The position numbers and the translations under genes are program-made. From assembly GCA_020629775.1 (NCBI GenBank), contig JAHDCP010000009.1, forward strand, positions 1 to 49,112: a DNA stretch of 49,112 bases. Reading direction: 5' to 3'. Source of the stretch: Planktomarina sp. (GTDB lineage: Bacteria > Pseudomonadota > Alphaproteobacteria > Rhodobacterales > Rhodobacteraceae). Below, piece by piece: positions 24,495 through 32,973 of the stretch. Numbering within the stretch: the first letter of the stretch is position 1; the number at the start of each line of letters is the position of its first letter. Below the pieces are notes generated by a model, which was not told the DNA's origin, did not search any database, and was given only the letters and a program-made list of their open reading frames with translations.

Positions 24495-25898
24495 TCAGGT
24501 GGCACCAAAATCCTTCATCCGTGCAATGGTTTCATCCCGACCCAACACCAACATCATGTCAAAGACACTGGGTGTCACTGCCGCCCCGGCAAGAACGGCC
24601 CGCAAGGGGGCCGCCAGCTTACCAAATTTGGTACCATTTGCTTCGGCGAAGGATGCCATTTCTGCTTCCAGCGCGTCTCGCGTCCAGCTAACATTTTGCA
24701 GGTGCGGCGTCAATTCGCCCAGCAGCGATTTGGCCTCATCGGTCAAGGATTTGGCCGCTTTTTCGTCTGGTTTTAGTGGGCGATTTTTGAGAATAAATGC
24801 AGCTTTTTCAATAAGTTCCGGGAAGGTCTTGGCGCGTTCTTTCAAACAGTATGCAGCGGTATTCAATCCGCTCACTTTTTCGGGTGAAAGGGCGGGTTGT
24901 GCGGTCGCAGCAAGGAAATTTTCGATTTCACGCACCATATCGGCATCTTCCATCACTGCGATATGTTGACCGCACAGGTTTTCCAGTTTCTTAAAATCAA
25001 ACCGCGCGGGGCTTTTTCCAATGCCCTCTAGGCCAAACCAATCTTTGGCCTGGGCATCAGTGAAAAATTCGTCATCGCCGTGGCTCCAGCCCAAGCGGGC
25101 CAGATAATTGCGCATGCCAGCGGCTGGATACCCCAAGGCTTGGTATTCTTCGACGCCCGTGGCGCCATGGCGTTTGGACATTTTCTTGCCGTCTGGGCCA
25201 TGGATCAGCGGGATATGAGCATAAGTCGGCAAGTCCCAACCCATTGCATGGTAAATCTGCATTTGGCGGGCTGCATTGTTGAGGTGATCGTCACCGCGGA
25301 TTACATGGGTCACACCCATGTCATGGTCATCCACCACCACGGCCAACATGTAAACGGGTGTGCCGTCGGAACGCAGCAAAACCATGTCGTCCAACTGGTC
25401 ATTGCGAATGGTGACGTCGCCTTGGACCTTATCTTTGATGACCGTCACGCCGTCGCGTGGGGCCTTCAGGCGGACAACAAATGGCGCGTCTGGGAATGTG
25501 CTGGGATCTGCGTCACGCCAGGGCGACAAAAATAGGGTTGATCGCTTTTCTTCTTTGGCGGCATCGCGAAATGCTGTGATTTCTTCTGGTGTGGCAAAGC
25601 ACTTATATGCATGACCCGATGCCAACATATCTTGTGCCACTTGGGCATGGCGATCTGCGCGGCTTGCTTGGCTGATGGCATCCCCGTCGTGATCCAGGCC
25701 CAACCATTCCATTCCATTGAAAATCGCTTGGGTGGCCTCGGGCGTGGAACGGGCTTTATCTGTGTCTTCAATACGCAGCAGAAATTGACCGCCATTTGCC
25801 CGTGCGAACAGCCAATTGAACAAGGCTGTGCGTGCGCCGCCGATGTGCAGGGTGCCCGTGGGCGAGGGGGCAAAGCGTGTAATCACGGTGTCGGTCAT
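24495..25898 (-). CDS. gltX: Glutamate--tRNA ligase
   Basis: Class I aminoacyl-tRNA synthetase charging tRNA-Glu. The 467-residue protein has the HIGH-type motif [18 protein letters not shown] at the N-terminus and the KMSKR motif as [10 protein letters not shown] at about residue 240. The anticodon-binding helical domain fills the C-terminal third. I start at the ATG at 25898; a TTG one codon upstream is unnecessary. It precedes gltA on the minus strand and is divergent from comEC. Many alphaproteobacteria have two GltX-type enzymes, one of which may charge tRNA-Gln for later amidation; which this is cannot be told here. Confidence 0.95.
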   Translation of the reverse strand: MTDTVITRFAPSPTGTLHIGGARTALFNWLFARANGGQFLLRIEDTDKARSTPEATQAIFNGMEWLGLDHDGDAISQASRADRHAQVAQDMLASGHAYKCFATPEEITAFRDAAKEEKRSTLFLSPWRDADPSTFPDAPFVVRLKAPRDGVTVIKDKVQGDVTIRNDQLDDMVLLRSDGTPVYMLAVVVDDHDMGVTHVIRGDDHLNNAARQMQIYHAMGWDLPTYAHIPLIHGPDGKKMSKRHGATGVEEYQALGYPAAGMRNYLARLGWSHGDDEFFTDAQAKDWFGLEGIGKSPARFDFKKLENLCGQHIAVMEDADMVREIENFLAATAQPALSPEKVSGLNTAAYCLKERAKTFPELIEKAAFILKNRPLKPDEKAAKSLTDEAKSLLGELTPHLQNVSWTRDALEAEMASFAEANGTKFGKLAAPLRAVLAGAAVTPSVFDMMLVLGRDETIARMKDFGAT

Positions 25899-25973
25899 CA
25901 AAGTTAACCTTTCGGCAAGAATTTCAGCGGCATTTAGAGCGCTTCACTACGCGGCTTTCGGGGGCGGATACAA

Positions 25974-27995
25974 GTGCAGCTGTTGGACCACATTGCGGCG
26001 GGACTGATCCGCCAGGTGACCCGGCGGTTTGTTTGGGCCCCGATCTTTTTTGCAGCGGGCATTGGCCTCTATTTCGGTTTGAAATTCGAACCAAGCGCGC
26101 TGATGGCCCTTTGCGTTTTGTGCGCAGTGGTTTTGTGCGGCGCGTTTGGTGCATGGCGCGGTGGGTACACAGCAATCGTGGCGAATGTCTTGGTTTTGGT
26201 GGGGTTGGGGCTGGTTTGGGCCGCGGTTCAGGCACAATGGGTCGCCGAACCGGTTCTTCAAAAAAGACACTACGGCCCCGTACAGGGGGTTGTTTATGCC
26301 AGGGATGTTTCCGGTTCAGGGAACATGCGCCTTTGGTTAAGAAATGTTCATTTGCCCGGTGTCACAGGCGCACGGCCCACGCAGGTGCGTGTTTCATTGG
26401 CCCGGGCAGGGGATTGGGCCCCTGAAATCGGCCAAACCATTCAGGTTACCGCCCATTTGTCCCCGCCACCCGCACCAGCGGAACCTGGCGGGTTTGATTT
26501 TCAACGCCACGCTTGGTTTTTGAAACTGGGGGCTGTGGGATACGCGCGTGCGCCGCCTGTTTTGTGGGAACATCCCCAAGTATTGCCCTTAAGCGCGAGA
26601 ACAGAAGCGTTGCGGCATAAAATTGCAGATGGGTTGATGTCTCGCATGCCAGAACAAACCGCAGGGGTTGCGGTGGCGATTTCAGTTGGCCTGCGTCACG
26701 GTTTACAAGACGCCACTCAAGATACCTTGCGCAAGGCGAACTTGGCTCATTTGCTGGCGATCTCGGGTCTGCACATGGGGCTGTTGACGGCGATCATTTT
26801 CTTTTGTGTTCGGGCGGTCTTGGCCCTTCACATGCGATTAAACATAGCGGGGTTGGTGAAACCCATGGCAGCAGTGGCCGCGCTGGCTGCTGGGGCTGGG
26901 TATTTGGTTCTTTCAGGTCAAAGCATTGCAACAGAACGGGCGTTTGCCATGGCCGCCGTTGCGTTCTTGGCCATCTTATTGGGGCGTCGGGCGTTGAATT
27001 TGCGGGCCTTGGCCGTTGCAATGTGGATTGTCTTGTTAATACGGCCCCAAGCCTTGCTGTCGCCTGGGTTTCAAATGTCCTTTGCCGCCACATGCGCGCT
27101 GATTGTCGGCTTTGGCTGGTTGCAAAAAACGGGTGTGGCCCGGTTGCCAGCGCCTGTGCGTTGGGTGGTTTATTCCATTGCCAGTGCGGCCTTTGCCGGC
27201 ATGGCAACAGCCCCTTTTGCCGCCGCACATTTCAACATGCTGCCGCATTATGGGATCGTGGCCAATGTGTTTGCGGTTCCTTTGATGGGCATGGTGGTCA
27301 TGCCAGGCATGTTGCTGGCTTTGGTAGGGCTTCCCTTTGGGTTAGAAGGCGTTGGTCTGTGGGTTGCGGATCAGGGGCTGCGGTGGATCATGGCTGTGGC
27401 CGAAACCGTTGTGGCCTGGGACGGGTCATTCACCTTAATCAAAGCCCCGTCGGTTGGCGTTTTGCCGATAGTGGCCATTGGGTTTGTGGCCGCCTTACTT
27501 TTGTTGGGGTGGTCCCGATTGATCGGTTGTGCAGTTTTGGGGGTCGGTGTCACCATATGGATCATGACACCCAGGCCTGATGTTTTGATCGCGGATTCAG
27601 GAAACCTGGTGGGAACCATGACCAGCAAAGGGCGCCACATTTCAAAGGAAAAGGGGCAGGGGTTTGTGGCACGGGTTTGGTTGGAAAACGATGGGGACGC
27701 CGCATTCCAAAAGCTGGCCCATGGCAGGAAACCCGCAAAAACATTCGTAACCGTCGTGAAGGATGTGCCTGCGGGGGACCCTGATTGCACCGCCATTCCC
27801 ATGGTGGTGGCCAAATGGGTGAAGCCCAGCCGATGCGATGTCATTGATCTGCGCATCTTGTCGCGCACAGGCAGCCAAGCGGGATATCTGTTGCCGAACG
27901 GGGCCCTGCAATGGCAAACGGCCCGATCAGTGTCGGGCCGTCGTCTTTGGAATGATCGCTTTGTGCGTCGCGAAGGGTGGCTTCGGGATCAATAA
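25974..27995 (+). CDS. comEC: ComEC/Rec2 family DNA uptake channel
   Basis: A 673-residue polytopic inner-membrane protein of the ComEC/Rec2 family, which moves single-stranded DNA into the cytoplasm. The N-terminal part holds two or three helices and an OB-like periplasmic domain (about 90-190). The competence domain contains the signature [19 protein letters not shown] at about 245-265, followed by some ten helices. After about residue 525 comes a soluble domain, [16 protein letters not shown], where no HxHxDH metal motif of the beta-lactamase-like nuclease can be found. ComEC is required for recipients to take up GTA DNA in Rhodobacter capsulatus. The GTG start has GGGGGCGGA upstream. Its 3' end overlaps lexA by seven bases on the opposite strand. 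Confidence 0.9.
   Translation: MQLLDHIAAGLIRQVTRRFVWAPIFFAAGIGLYFGLKFEPSALMALCVLCAVVLCGAFGAWRGGYTAIVANVLVLVGLGLVWAAVQAQWVAEPVLQKRHYGPVQGVVYARDVSGSGNMRLWLRNVHLPGVTGARPTQVRVSLARAGDWAPEIGQTIQVTAHLSPPPAPAEPGGFDFQRHAWFLKLGAVGYARAPPVLWEHPQVLPLSARTEALRHKIADGLMSRMPEQTAGVAVAISVGLRHGLQDATQDTLRKANLAHLLAISGLHMGLLTAIIFFCVRAVLALHMRLNIAGLVKPMAAVAALAAGAGYLVLSGQSIATERAFAMAAVAFLAILLGRRALNLRALAVAMWIVLLIRPQALLSPGFQMSFAATCALIVGFGWLQKTGVARLPAPVRWVVYSIASAAFAGMATAPFAAAHFNMLPHYGIVANVFAVPLMGMVVMPGMLLALVGLPFGLEGVGLWVADQGLRWIMAVAETVVAWDGSFTLIKAPSVGVLPIVAIGFVAALLLLGWSRLIGCAVLGVGVTIWIMTPRPDVLIADSGNLVGTMTSKGRHISKEKGQGFVARVWLENDGDAAFQKLAHGRKPAKTFVTVVKDVPAGDPDCTAIPMVVAKWVKPSRCDVIDLRILSRTGSQAGYLLPNGALQWQTARSVSGRRLWNDRFVRREGWLRDQ
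27918..27941 (-). terminator. lexA terminator hairpin embedded in comEC coding sequence
   Basis: ACGGCCCGA and TCGGGCCGT form a perfect nine-pair stem with a six-base loop. On the minus strand it lies 47 bases after the lexA stop codon and is followed by TTTG. It sits inside the last codons of the convergent comEC gene, so the coding sequence has been kept compatible with a terminator-like structure. The U-tract is short. Confidence 0.5.
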
Positions 27996-28690
27996 GTCCG
28001 GATCAAACCCACCAACTTGCCGCGCACTTCCACTTGGTCTTTGCGGAACACACGCGTTTCATAGGCCGGGTTGGCCGCTTCCAATGCGATGGAATCGCCG
28101 TTCTTGCGCAACCGTTTCAGCGTGGCTTCTTCGTTTTCCACAACGGCCACAACAATTTCACCGTTCATCGCGTCATGGGTTTCGCGGATCACCACGACAT
28201 CCCCGTCGTTGATGCCTGCATCGATCATGGAATCGCCTTTGACTTCCAAGGCATAGTGTTCGCCTTTGCCGCCCAACATGTTGCCAGGCACCGGAATGTC
28301 GCGGCTGTAATCGGCGATGGCTGAAATGGGCACACCTGCTGCAATTCGTCCCATCATTTTGACAGTGCCAATATCGCCCGTATCCAAATCAATCGCACCA
28401 GAAGGCCGGCTTGGTTTGGATCCTTCGATCACACGGGGTTCAAAGCCGCGTTTTGTTTCGCCACCGCCACCCAGGGCTTCGGGCATTTTCACAATTTCGA
28501 TTGCACGGGCACGATGGGCCAAACGGCGAATAAATCCGCGTTCTTCCAAGGCTGTGATCAAACGGTGAATACCGGACTTGGATCGCAGATCCAAAGCTTC
28601 CTTCATTTCATCAAAAGAAGGCGACACCCCATTGGCTTGGGTCTTCTTATGGATATAGTCCAAAAGTTGTAGTTGTTTTTGCGTTAACAT
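27989..28690 (-). CDS. lexA: SOS repressor LexA
   Basis: Represses DNA-damage genes and cleaves itself when RecA filaments form. The 233-residue protein starts [13 protein letters not shown] (ATG at 28690, AAGGAG upstream) and has the winged-helix DNA-binding domain (1-65), a long alphaproteobacterial linker (about 70-112), the cleavage site Ala118-Gly119 in RIAAGVP, and the catalytic Ser154 in GDSMIDAG with Lys192 in ATLKRL. The promoter directly upstream carries a GTTC-N7-GTTC LexA box and a CtrA box, so autoregulation and a cell-cycle/GTA link are likely. An in-frame upstream extension to 28726 is disfavoured because it would run into these sites. Confidence 0.97.
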   Translation of the reverse strand: MLTQKQLQLLDYIHKKTQANGVSPSFDEMKEALDLRSKSGIHRLITALEERGFIRRLAHRARAIEIVKMPEALGGGGETKRGFEPRVIEGSKPSRPSGAIDLDTGDIGTVKMMGRIAAGVPISAIADYSRDIPVPGNMLGGKGEHYALEVKGDSMIDAGINDGDVVVIRETHDAMNGEIVVAVVENEEATLKRLRKNGDSIALEAANPAYETRVFRKDQVEVRGKLVGLIRTY

Positions 28691-28725
28691 GCGCTGCTCC
28701 TTCGCTGTAACATCGCTCGGATTCA

Positions 28726-28740
28726 TTAATGTTTTGTTAA
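28726..28740 (-). promoter_or_regulatory. CtrA box at the predicted lexA transcription start
   Basis: On the minus strand TTAACAAAACATTAA matches TTAA-N7-TTAA perfectly. It begins one base downstream of the -10 hexamer, so it covers the expected +1 near 28735. At this position a bound CtrA would be expected to block rather than activate the lexA promoter. Distance to the lexA ATG is 35 bases. Confidence 0.65.
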
Positions 28741-28741
28741 T

Positions 28742-28756
28742 GTTCTACGCTTGTTC
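28742..28756 (-). promoter_or_regulatory. LexA box (GTTC-N7-GTTC) before lexA
   Basis: GTTC-TACGCTT-GTTC on the plus strand (GAAC-N7-GAAC on the minus strand) is an exact alphaproteobacterial SOS box. It covers the -10 hexamer and part of the spacer of the lexA promoter, the usual place for autorepression. Confidence 0.85.
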
Positions 28757-28770
28757 TTACTTTGTGTCAA
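28742..28770 (-). promoter_or_regulatory. lexA sigma-70 promoter
   Basis: On the minus strand a perfect -35 TTGACA (28770-28765) is followed by 17 bases and a -10 TAGAAC (28747-28742). The -35 begins only eight bases after the moeA stop codon, so lexA is separated transcriptionally from the genes upstream. LexA and CtrA boxes overlap and follow it. Confidence 0.75.
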
Positions 28771-28777
28771 CTTTTAC

Positions 28778-29950
28778 TTAAATTTGGATGTAGTCGACAC
28801 TGTCACCCTTTTTCAAATTGCTTTGGTTTGCTGGGCGCACAACCAATGCATTGGCGGTTTGCAAAACAGTCAGCAAAGCACTGTCCTGTTTGGCAGCGAC
28901 CGTCACCGTATGCCCATCCACATTCGCACGCATGTAATGTTCGCGCGGGCCGTTGGCGGGCATGTCATGGGACAAAACAGCGCTGTGCTTGGTGCGGGCC
29001 TTTGCGGGCAAGCCCAATAATATGTCCACCATCGGCTTCAAAAACACTTCGCCGCATACCATGGCGGACACAGGATTTCCCGGCAGTCCCACCAAAGCTG
29101 ATTCCCTGATCCGTCCCGCCATCAATGGTTTGCCGGGTCGCATGGCAACTTTATAAAATTCTTGGTTTAGACCCATTTCGATTGCAGTGGCCCCCACCAA
29201 GTCATGGTCCCCCACACTGGCCCCGCCGATAGTGACGATAAGGTCCGCGCCTTCGGCCATGCCCAGCACGGTTTGAAGGGCAGTTGCCCGGTCCCGTGCG
29301 ATTGGCAATAATTGCACATCGGCGCCTGCGTCTTCCAACATGGCTGCAAGACCAAAACTGTTGGATGCGATTATTTGGTCGGGGCCTGGCGTTTCACCTG
29401 GCTGCACCAATTCATCCCCAGTGGGTATGATGGCCACGGTCGGTTTGCGCGCTACCGGAACCGATGCAACATTCATGGCGGCCAATAATGCGATGTCAGC
29501 TGGGCGCAGTTTGCGTGGGAACGACATTTGCGTGCCTTTCGCAAAGTCTGCCCCCTTGGGCCGGACATAGGGGGTGTCATTGGGGCCATCCACCAAAGTG
29601 ATTGTGGTCCCATCAACGGTCACATTTTCCTGGATCACAACATGATCCAACGCAGCCGGAAGGGGCGCGCCGGTGAAAATGCGCAGTGCTTGGCCTTGGT
29701 CCACGACCCCGTCAAACCCGTGCCCAGCCGCAGATTCACCTGCGACGGCCCAACGGGCCCCTGGGATCACTTCTTGGGATCGAACAGCGTATCCATCCAT
29801 GGCCGATGCGGCAAAGGGCGGTTGATCACGGGTCGCGGACACAGCACCTGCCAAAACGCGATTATTTGCCCTGATCAAGGGGACTGTTTCCACAGGCAGC
29901 GGGGTTACCAATTTGAACAATGCGTCCAGTGCCTGATCCACACTGATCAT
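28778..29950 (-). CDS. moeA: Molybdopterin molybdenumtransferase MoeA
   Basis: Inserts molybdate into adenylated molybdopterin, the last step of molybdenum cofactor synthesis. The 390-residue protein has the MoeA N-terminal segment [12 protein letters not shown], the molybdopterin-binding domain with [13 protein letters not shown] and [15 protein letters not shown], and [13 protein letters not shown]. The ATG at 29950 overlaps the moaC stop in ATGA; a TTG five codons earlier is in frame but unlikely. It appears intact although moaC just upstream has an internal stop codon. lexA follows with its own promoter. Confidence 0.95.
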   Translation of the reverse strand: MISVDQALDALFKLVTPLPVETVPLIRANNRVLAGAVSATRDQPPFAASAMDGYAVRSQEVIPGARWAVAGESAAGHGFDGVVDQGQALRIFTGAPLPAALDHVVIQENVTVDGTTITLVDGPNDTPYVRPKGADFAKGTQMSFPRKLRPADIALLAAMNVASVPVARKPTVAIIPTGDELVQPGETPGPDQIIASNSFGLAAMLEDAGADVQLLPIARDRATALQTVLGMAEGADLIVTIGGASVGDHDLVGATAIEMGLNQEFYKVAMRPGKPLMAGRIRESALVGLPGNPVSAMVCGEVFLKPMVDILLGLPAKARTKHSAVLSHDMPANGPREHYMRANVDGHTVTVAAKQDSALLTVLQTANALVVRPANQSNLKKGDSVDYIQI

Positions 29951-30426
29951 GGTGCGCGGTGCCAATCGCCGGATTTGCCGCCTGTTTTTTCCACCAACGC
30001 GATGTCTGAAATGATCATGCCTTTTTCAGCGGCTTTCAACATGTCGTAAAGGGTCAGCGCTGCCACGCTGGCGGCGGTCAATGCTTCCATTTCGACACCG
30101 GTTTTCCCGGTGGTTTTGACGCGCGCTGAAACGCGGACGCCGGGCAATTCTGGGTCGTGTTCCAAATCCACCACCACTTTGGACAAGGGCAATGGATGGC
30201 ACAATGGGATCTAGGTACTGGTCTGTTTCGCCGCTTGAATGGCCGCGATGCGTGCTGTGGCCAGCACATCCCCTTTGGCTGCCGTGCCGTCGGTTATCAG
30301 CGCCAAGGTTTCAGGCAGCATGGTGATGGTGGCCTGGGCAATTGCTTCGCGCACCGTATCTTTTTTGGACGATACATCCACCATATGGGCATCGCCAGCA
30401 TCCGTGATGTGGGACAGTTTTGCCAT
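29947..30426 (-). pseudogene. moaC: moaC (cyclic pyranopterin monophosphate synthase) with an in-frame amber codon
   Basis: MoaC converts 3',8-cyclo-dihydro-GTP to cyclic pyranopterin monophosphate. Here one reading frame encodes the full family-length protein of 158 residues, but codon 72 (30211-30213) is TAG. Upstream it reads [20 protein letters not shown], downstream [16 protein letters not shown], where intact homologues have Ser-Asp/Glu-Leu-Ile-Pro-Leu-Cys-His. The later active-site region [15 protein letters not shown] is conserved and undecayed. Start ATG follows the trpC stop directly, and the end overlaps moeA. Unless the amber is read through or is a sequencing error, the product is truncated before half its length. 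The bases around the stop (AGTACCTAGATC) differ from an expected AGTGACCTGATC by one lost and one gained base. Confidence 0.8.
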
Positions 30427-31239
30427 CTAAGCGCCAGCGGCCCGCAAAGGATTTGCCAACAAAGTGCGGGTGGCTGTGGCCACGTCTTCTTGGCGCATCA
30501 GGCTTTCCCCAATCAAGAAAGTGCGCACGCCATACATCGCCAAATCGGCCAAATCCGCTGGCGTGTACAAACCGCTTTCGCCAACGATCACACGGTCCGC
30601 GGCCACCATGCGGGCCAAACGGCGCGTGGTGTCCAGTGTCACTTCAAAGGTTTTCAAGTTGCGGTTGTTAATCCCAATCATCGGCGATTTCAGCAGGTGG
30701 GCGCGTTCCAGTTCCGCCTCATCATGAACTTCGATCAACACATCCATGCCCCAGGCCATGGCGGCGGCTTCCAATTCTGCGGCCTGGCTGTCTTCTACAG
30801 AAGCCATGATAATAAGAATGCAGTCCGCCCCCAAAGCGCGGGCTTCGGCCACTTGATACGTGTCGTACATAAAGTCTTTGCGCAAAGCGGGCAGGGATGT
30901 GGCGGAACGGGCCGCTGTCAAAAACGCATCATCGCCTTGAAAAGAAGGGCCATCCGTCAACACCGACAAACAAGTTGCCCCGCCAGCTTCATAAGCTTTG
31001 GCCAATTCTGGCGGGTTGAAATCCTCACGGATCAAGCCTTTGGACGGGGATGCTTTCTTAATTTCTGCGATCAATCCGTAGCCATCCTTGGCGGCTTCTG
31101 CCAAGGCCCTGGCAAACCCACGGGGCGCGTCTGTGGATTGGGCAGCGGCTTCAACATCGGCCAAAGCCCGGGCTTCTTTTCGGGCTGCCACTTCTTCAAG
31201 TTTGTACGCTTTGATGCGATCCAGGATTGTATCTGTCAT
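30427..31239 (-). CDS. trpC: Indole-3-glycerol-phosphate synthase
   Basis: Closes the indole ring in tryptophan synthesis. A 270-residue TIM barrel with the family motifs [14 protein letters not shown] (catalytic Lys), [37 protein letters not shown] and [11 protein letters not shown] in their usual order. It is not fused to a phosphoribosylanthranilate isomerase. It starts three bases after trpD and its stop codon is followed immediately by the moaC ATG, so the trpG-trpD-trpC-moaC-moeA genes form one tightly packed unit. Confidence 0.96.
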   Translation of the reverse strand: MTDTILDRIKAYKLEEVAARKEARALADVEAAAQSTDAPRGFARALAEAAKDGYGLIAEIKKASPSKGLIREDFNPPELAKAYEAGGATCLSVLTDGPSFQGDDAFLTAARSATSLPALRKDFMYDTYQVAEARALGADCILIIMASVEDSQAAELEAAAMAWGMDVLIEVHDEAELERAHLLKSPMIGINNRNLKTFEVTLDTTRRLARMVAADRVIVGESGLYTPADLADLAMYGVRTFLIGESLMRQEDVATATRTLLANPLRAAGA

Positions 31240-31242
31240 GGG

Positions 31243-32262
31243 TTACCCTTGTGCACTGGTCAGTTTTGCCAGGCCGTCAACTTTGGTTTTTGCGGCCCCA
31301 CTGTCGATGGCAGCTGCCGCCATTTCCACGCCCTCTGGCAAGGTGCTGGCTTTGTCCGCAATGATCAAAGCAGCGGCGGCGTTCAGCAAGACGGCATCGC
31401 GGTACGCAGACGGTGCGCCATCCAGCAATGCTGCAAATGCTTTGCCATTATCTTCAGGTGTGCCCCCCAAGATGGATGCCAATGAATGCACGGGTAAACC
31501 GGCATCTTCTGGATGAATTTCCTTGGTTCTTACTTTACCGTCTTCCAAGGCAGCAACAGCAGTTGTGCCGGTAATGGTGATTTCATCCGTGCCGTCAGAT
31601 CCGTGCACCAGCCAGGCTTTTTCAGACCCAAGTTCTTTTAGGGTTTCTGCCATAGGGTGGATCAAGTCTGGCGCGAAGGCCCCCGTTAATTGGCGCGTCA
31701 CGCCGGCGGGGTTTGTCAGCGGTCCCAAAATGTTGAAAATCGTTTTTGTGCCCAGTTCTTGGCGCACCGGCATCACATGCTTGATGGCAGGGTGGTGCAT
31801 TGGGGCCATCATGAAGCCGATCCCAATGTCGGAAATGGCCCGTTCCACAACATCCGGGCCAACCATCACGTTGATGCCCATCACCGACAGGGCGTCAGCT
31901 GCCCCGGACAGGGAGCTTAGGTTCTTATTGCCGTGCTTGGCAACAGTCACGCCAGCACCCGCCACAACGAATGCTGTGGCCGTTGAAATATTCAATGTGC
32001 CCATGCCATCGCCGCCCGTGCCAACGATATCCATGGCACCAGCGGGGGCTTTCACTGCATTGCATTTGGCGCGCATAACAGCGGCCGCCGCCGCATATTC
32101 CGCCACAGATTCACCGCGTGTGCGCAGGGCCATCAACAGCCCGCCCATTTGTGCGGGCGTGGCAGTGCCTTCGAACATCATCTCAAACGCTTCTTCCGCT
32201 TGGGACCGGGACAAAGGGCCTTCGCTGGCCGCATAGATAATTGGTTTCATTGCGTCGCTCAT
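31243..32262 (-). CDS. trpD: Anthranilate phosphoribosyltransferase
   Basis: Transfers phosphoribose from PRPP to anthranilate, second committed step of tryptophan synthesis. The 339-residue protein has the PRPP-binding segment [18 protein letters not shown], the [15 protein letters not shown] motif and [13 protein letters not shown] start at the ATG at 32262 ([12 protein letters not shown]), which overlaps the trpG stop in ATGA and has AAGGTGG upstream; the frame is open far upstream over trpG but without family similarity. Confidence 0.96.
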   Translation of the reverse strand: MSDAMKPIIYAASEGPLSRSQAEEAFEMMFEGTATPAQMGGLLMALRTRGESVAEYAAAAAVMRAKCNAVKAPAGAMDIVGTGGDGMGTLNISTATAFVVAGAGVTVAKHGNKNLSSLSGAADALSVMGINVMVGPDVVERAISDIGIGFMMAPMHHPAIKHVMPVRQELGTKTIFNILGPLTNPAGVTRQLTGAFAPDLIHPMAETLKELGSEKAWLVHGSDGTDEITITGTTAVAALEDGKVRTKEIHPEDAGLPVHSLASILGGTPEDNGKAFAALLDGAPSAYRDAVLLNAAAALIIADKASTLPEGVEMAAAAIDSGAAKTKVDGLAKLTSAQG

Positions 32263-32840
32263 GCCGCCACCTTTGCCATATCTAAGAAATTGCGCAGAAT
32301 TTGATGCCCATGTTCGGACGCAATGCTTTCGGGGTGGAATTGTACACCTTGGATGGGCAAGGTTTTGTGCTGCAAGCCCATAATGGTGCCATCTTCCAGC
32401 CAAGCCGTTGGTTCCAAATCGTCGGGCAGAGTGGCAGGATCCACCACTAAGGAGTGATATCGCGTTGCGTTAAATTCTTTGGGCAAACCTGTGAACACGC
32501 CTTTGCCTTCATTTTGCATGACACCGACCTTGCCGTGAACAATTTCATGACACCGCACCACATCGCCGCCAAAGCTTTGGCCAATGGTTTGATGCCCCAA
32601 ACACACACCCATCAAAGGGGTGCCTTCTTTGGCGGCGGCTTTGGTCAGTTCCAAACAAATGCCTGCTTCATCGGGCGTGGCCGGACCGGGTGACAAAAGT
32701 ATCGCATCAGCCCCCAGTCCCATGGCCTCAGAAACGGTTAAGGCGTCGTTGCGATGCACGGCAACCTCCACCCCCAGTTCGCCAAAATAATGGTACAAGT
32801 TGTACGTAAAACTGTCGTAGTTATCGATCAACAGAAGCAT
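32259..32840 (-). CDS. trpG: Anthranilate synthase glutamine amidotransferase component
   Basis: Hydrolyses glutamine and passes ammonia to TrpE to make anthranilate from chorismate. The 193-residue class I amidotransferase has [13 protein letters not shown], the nucleophile cysteine in [12 protein letters not shown], and the catalytic His-Glu pair in [11 protein letters not shown]. It is the first gene of the trpG-trpD-trpC run. trpE, its partner, lies 1.4 kb upstream on the same strand, separated by a gene on the opposite strand, so the two need separate transcripts. The ribosome binding site is weak. Confidence 0.95.
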   Translation of the reverse strand: MLLLIDNYDSFTYNLYHYFGELGVEVAVHRNDALTVSEAMGLGADAILLSPGPATPDEAGICLELTKAAAKEGTPLMGVCLGHQTIGQSFGGDVVRCHEIVHGKVGVMQNEGKGVFTGLPKEFNATRYHSLVVDPATLPDDLEPTAWLEDGTIMGLQHKTLPIQGVQFHPESIASEHGHQILRNFLDMAKVAA

Positions 32841-32973
32841 TTGTGGTCTCGATGTCCCATAGGCTGTTGGATGCGCGAAAACTCTCTCGCCACCCCTTGG
32901 TCGGTTGCGCTATAGATGGGGCTGTATAACGGGCAGGGTCAAGGCCCGAAACGACACCAACAACGAGGACATC

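Noticed and set aside
29947-30426. Two separate small genes instead of one interrupted moaC
   Set aside because: Both pieces are in one frame, adjoin one amber codon and together give a complete MoaC; the second has only a TTG as possible start and no ribosome binding site.
30157-31485. 442-residue open frame on the plus strand across moaC, trpC and trpD
   Set aside because: Antisense shadow of three well-recognised genes, with shadow-type composition and no start signals.
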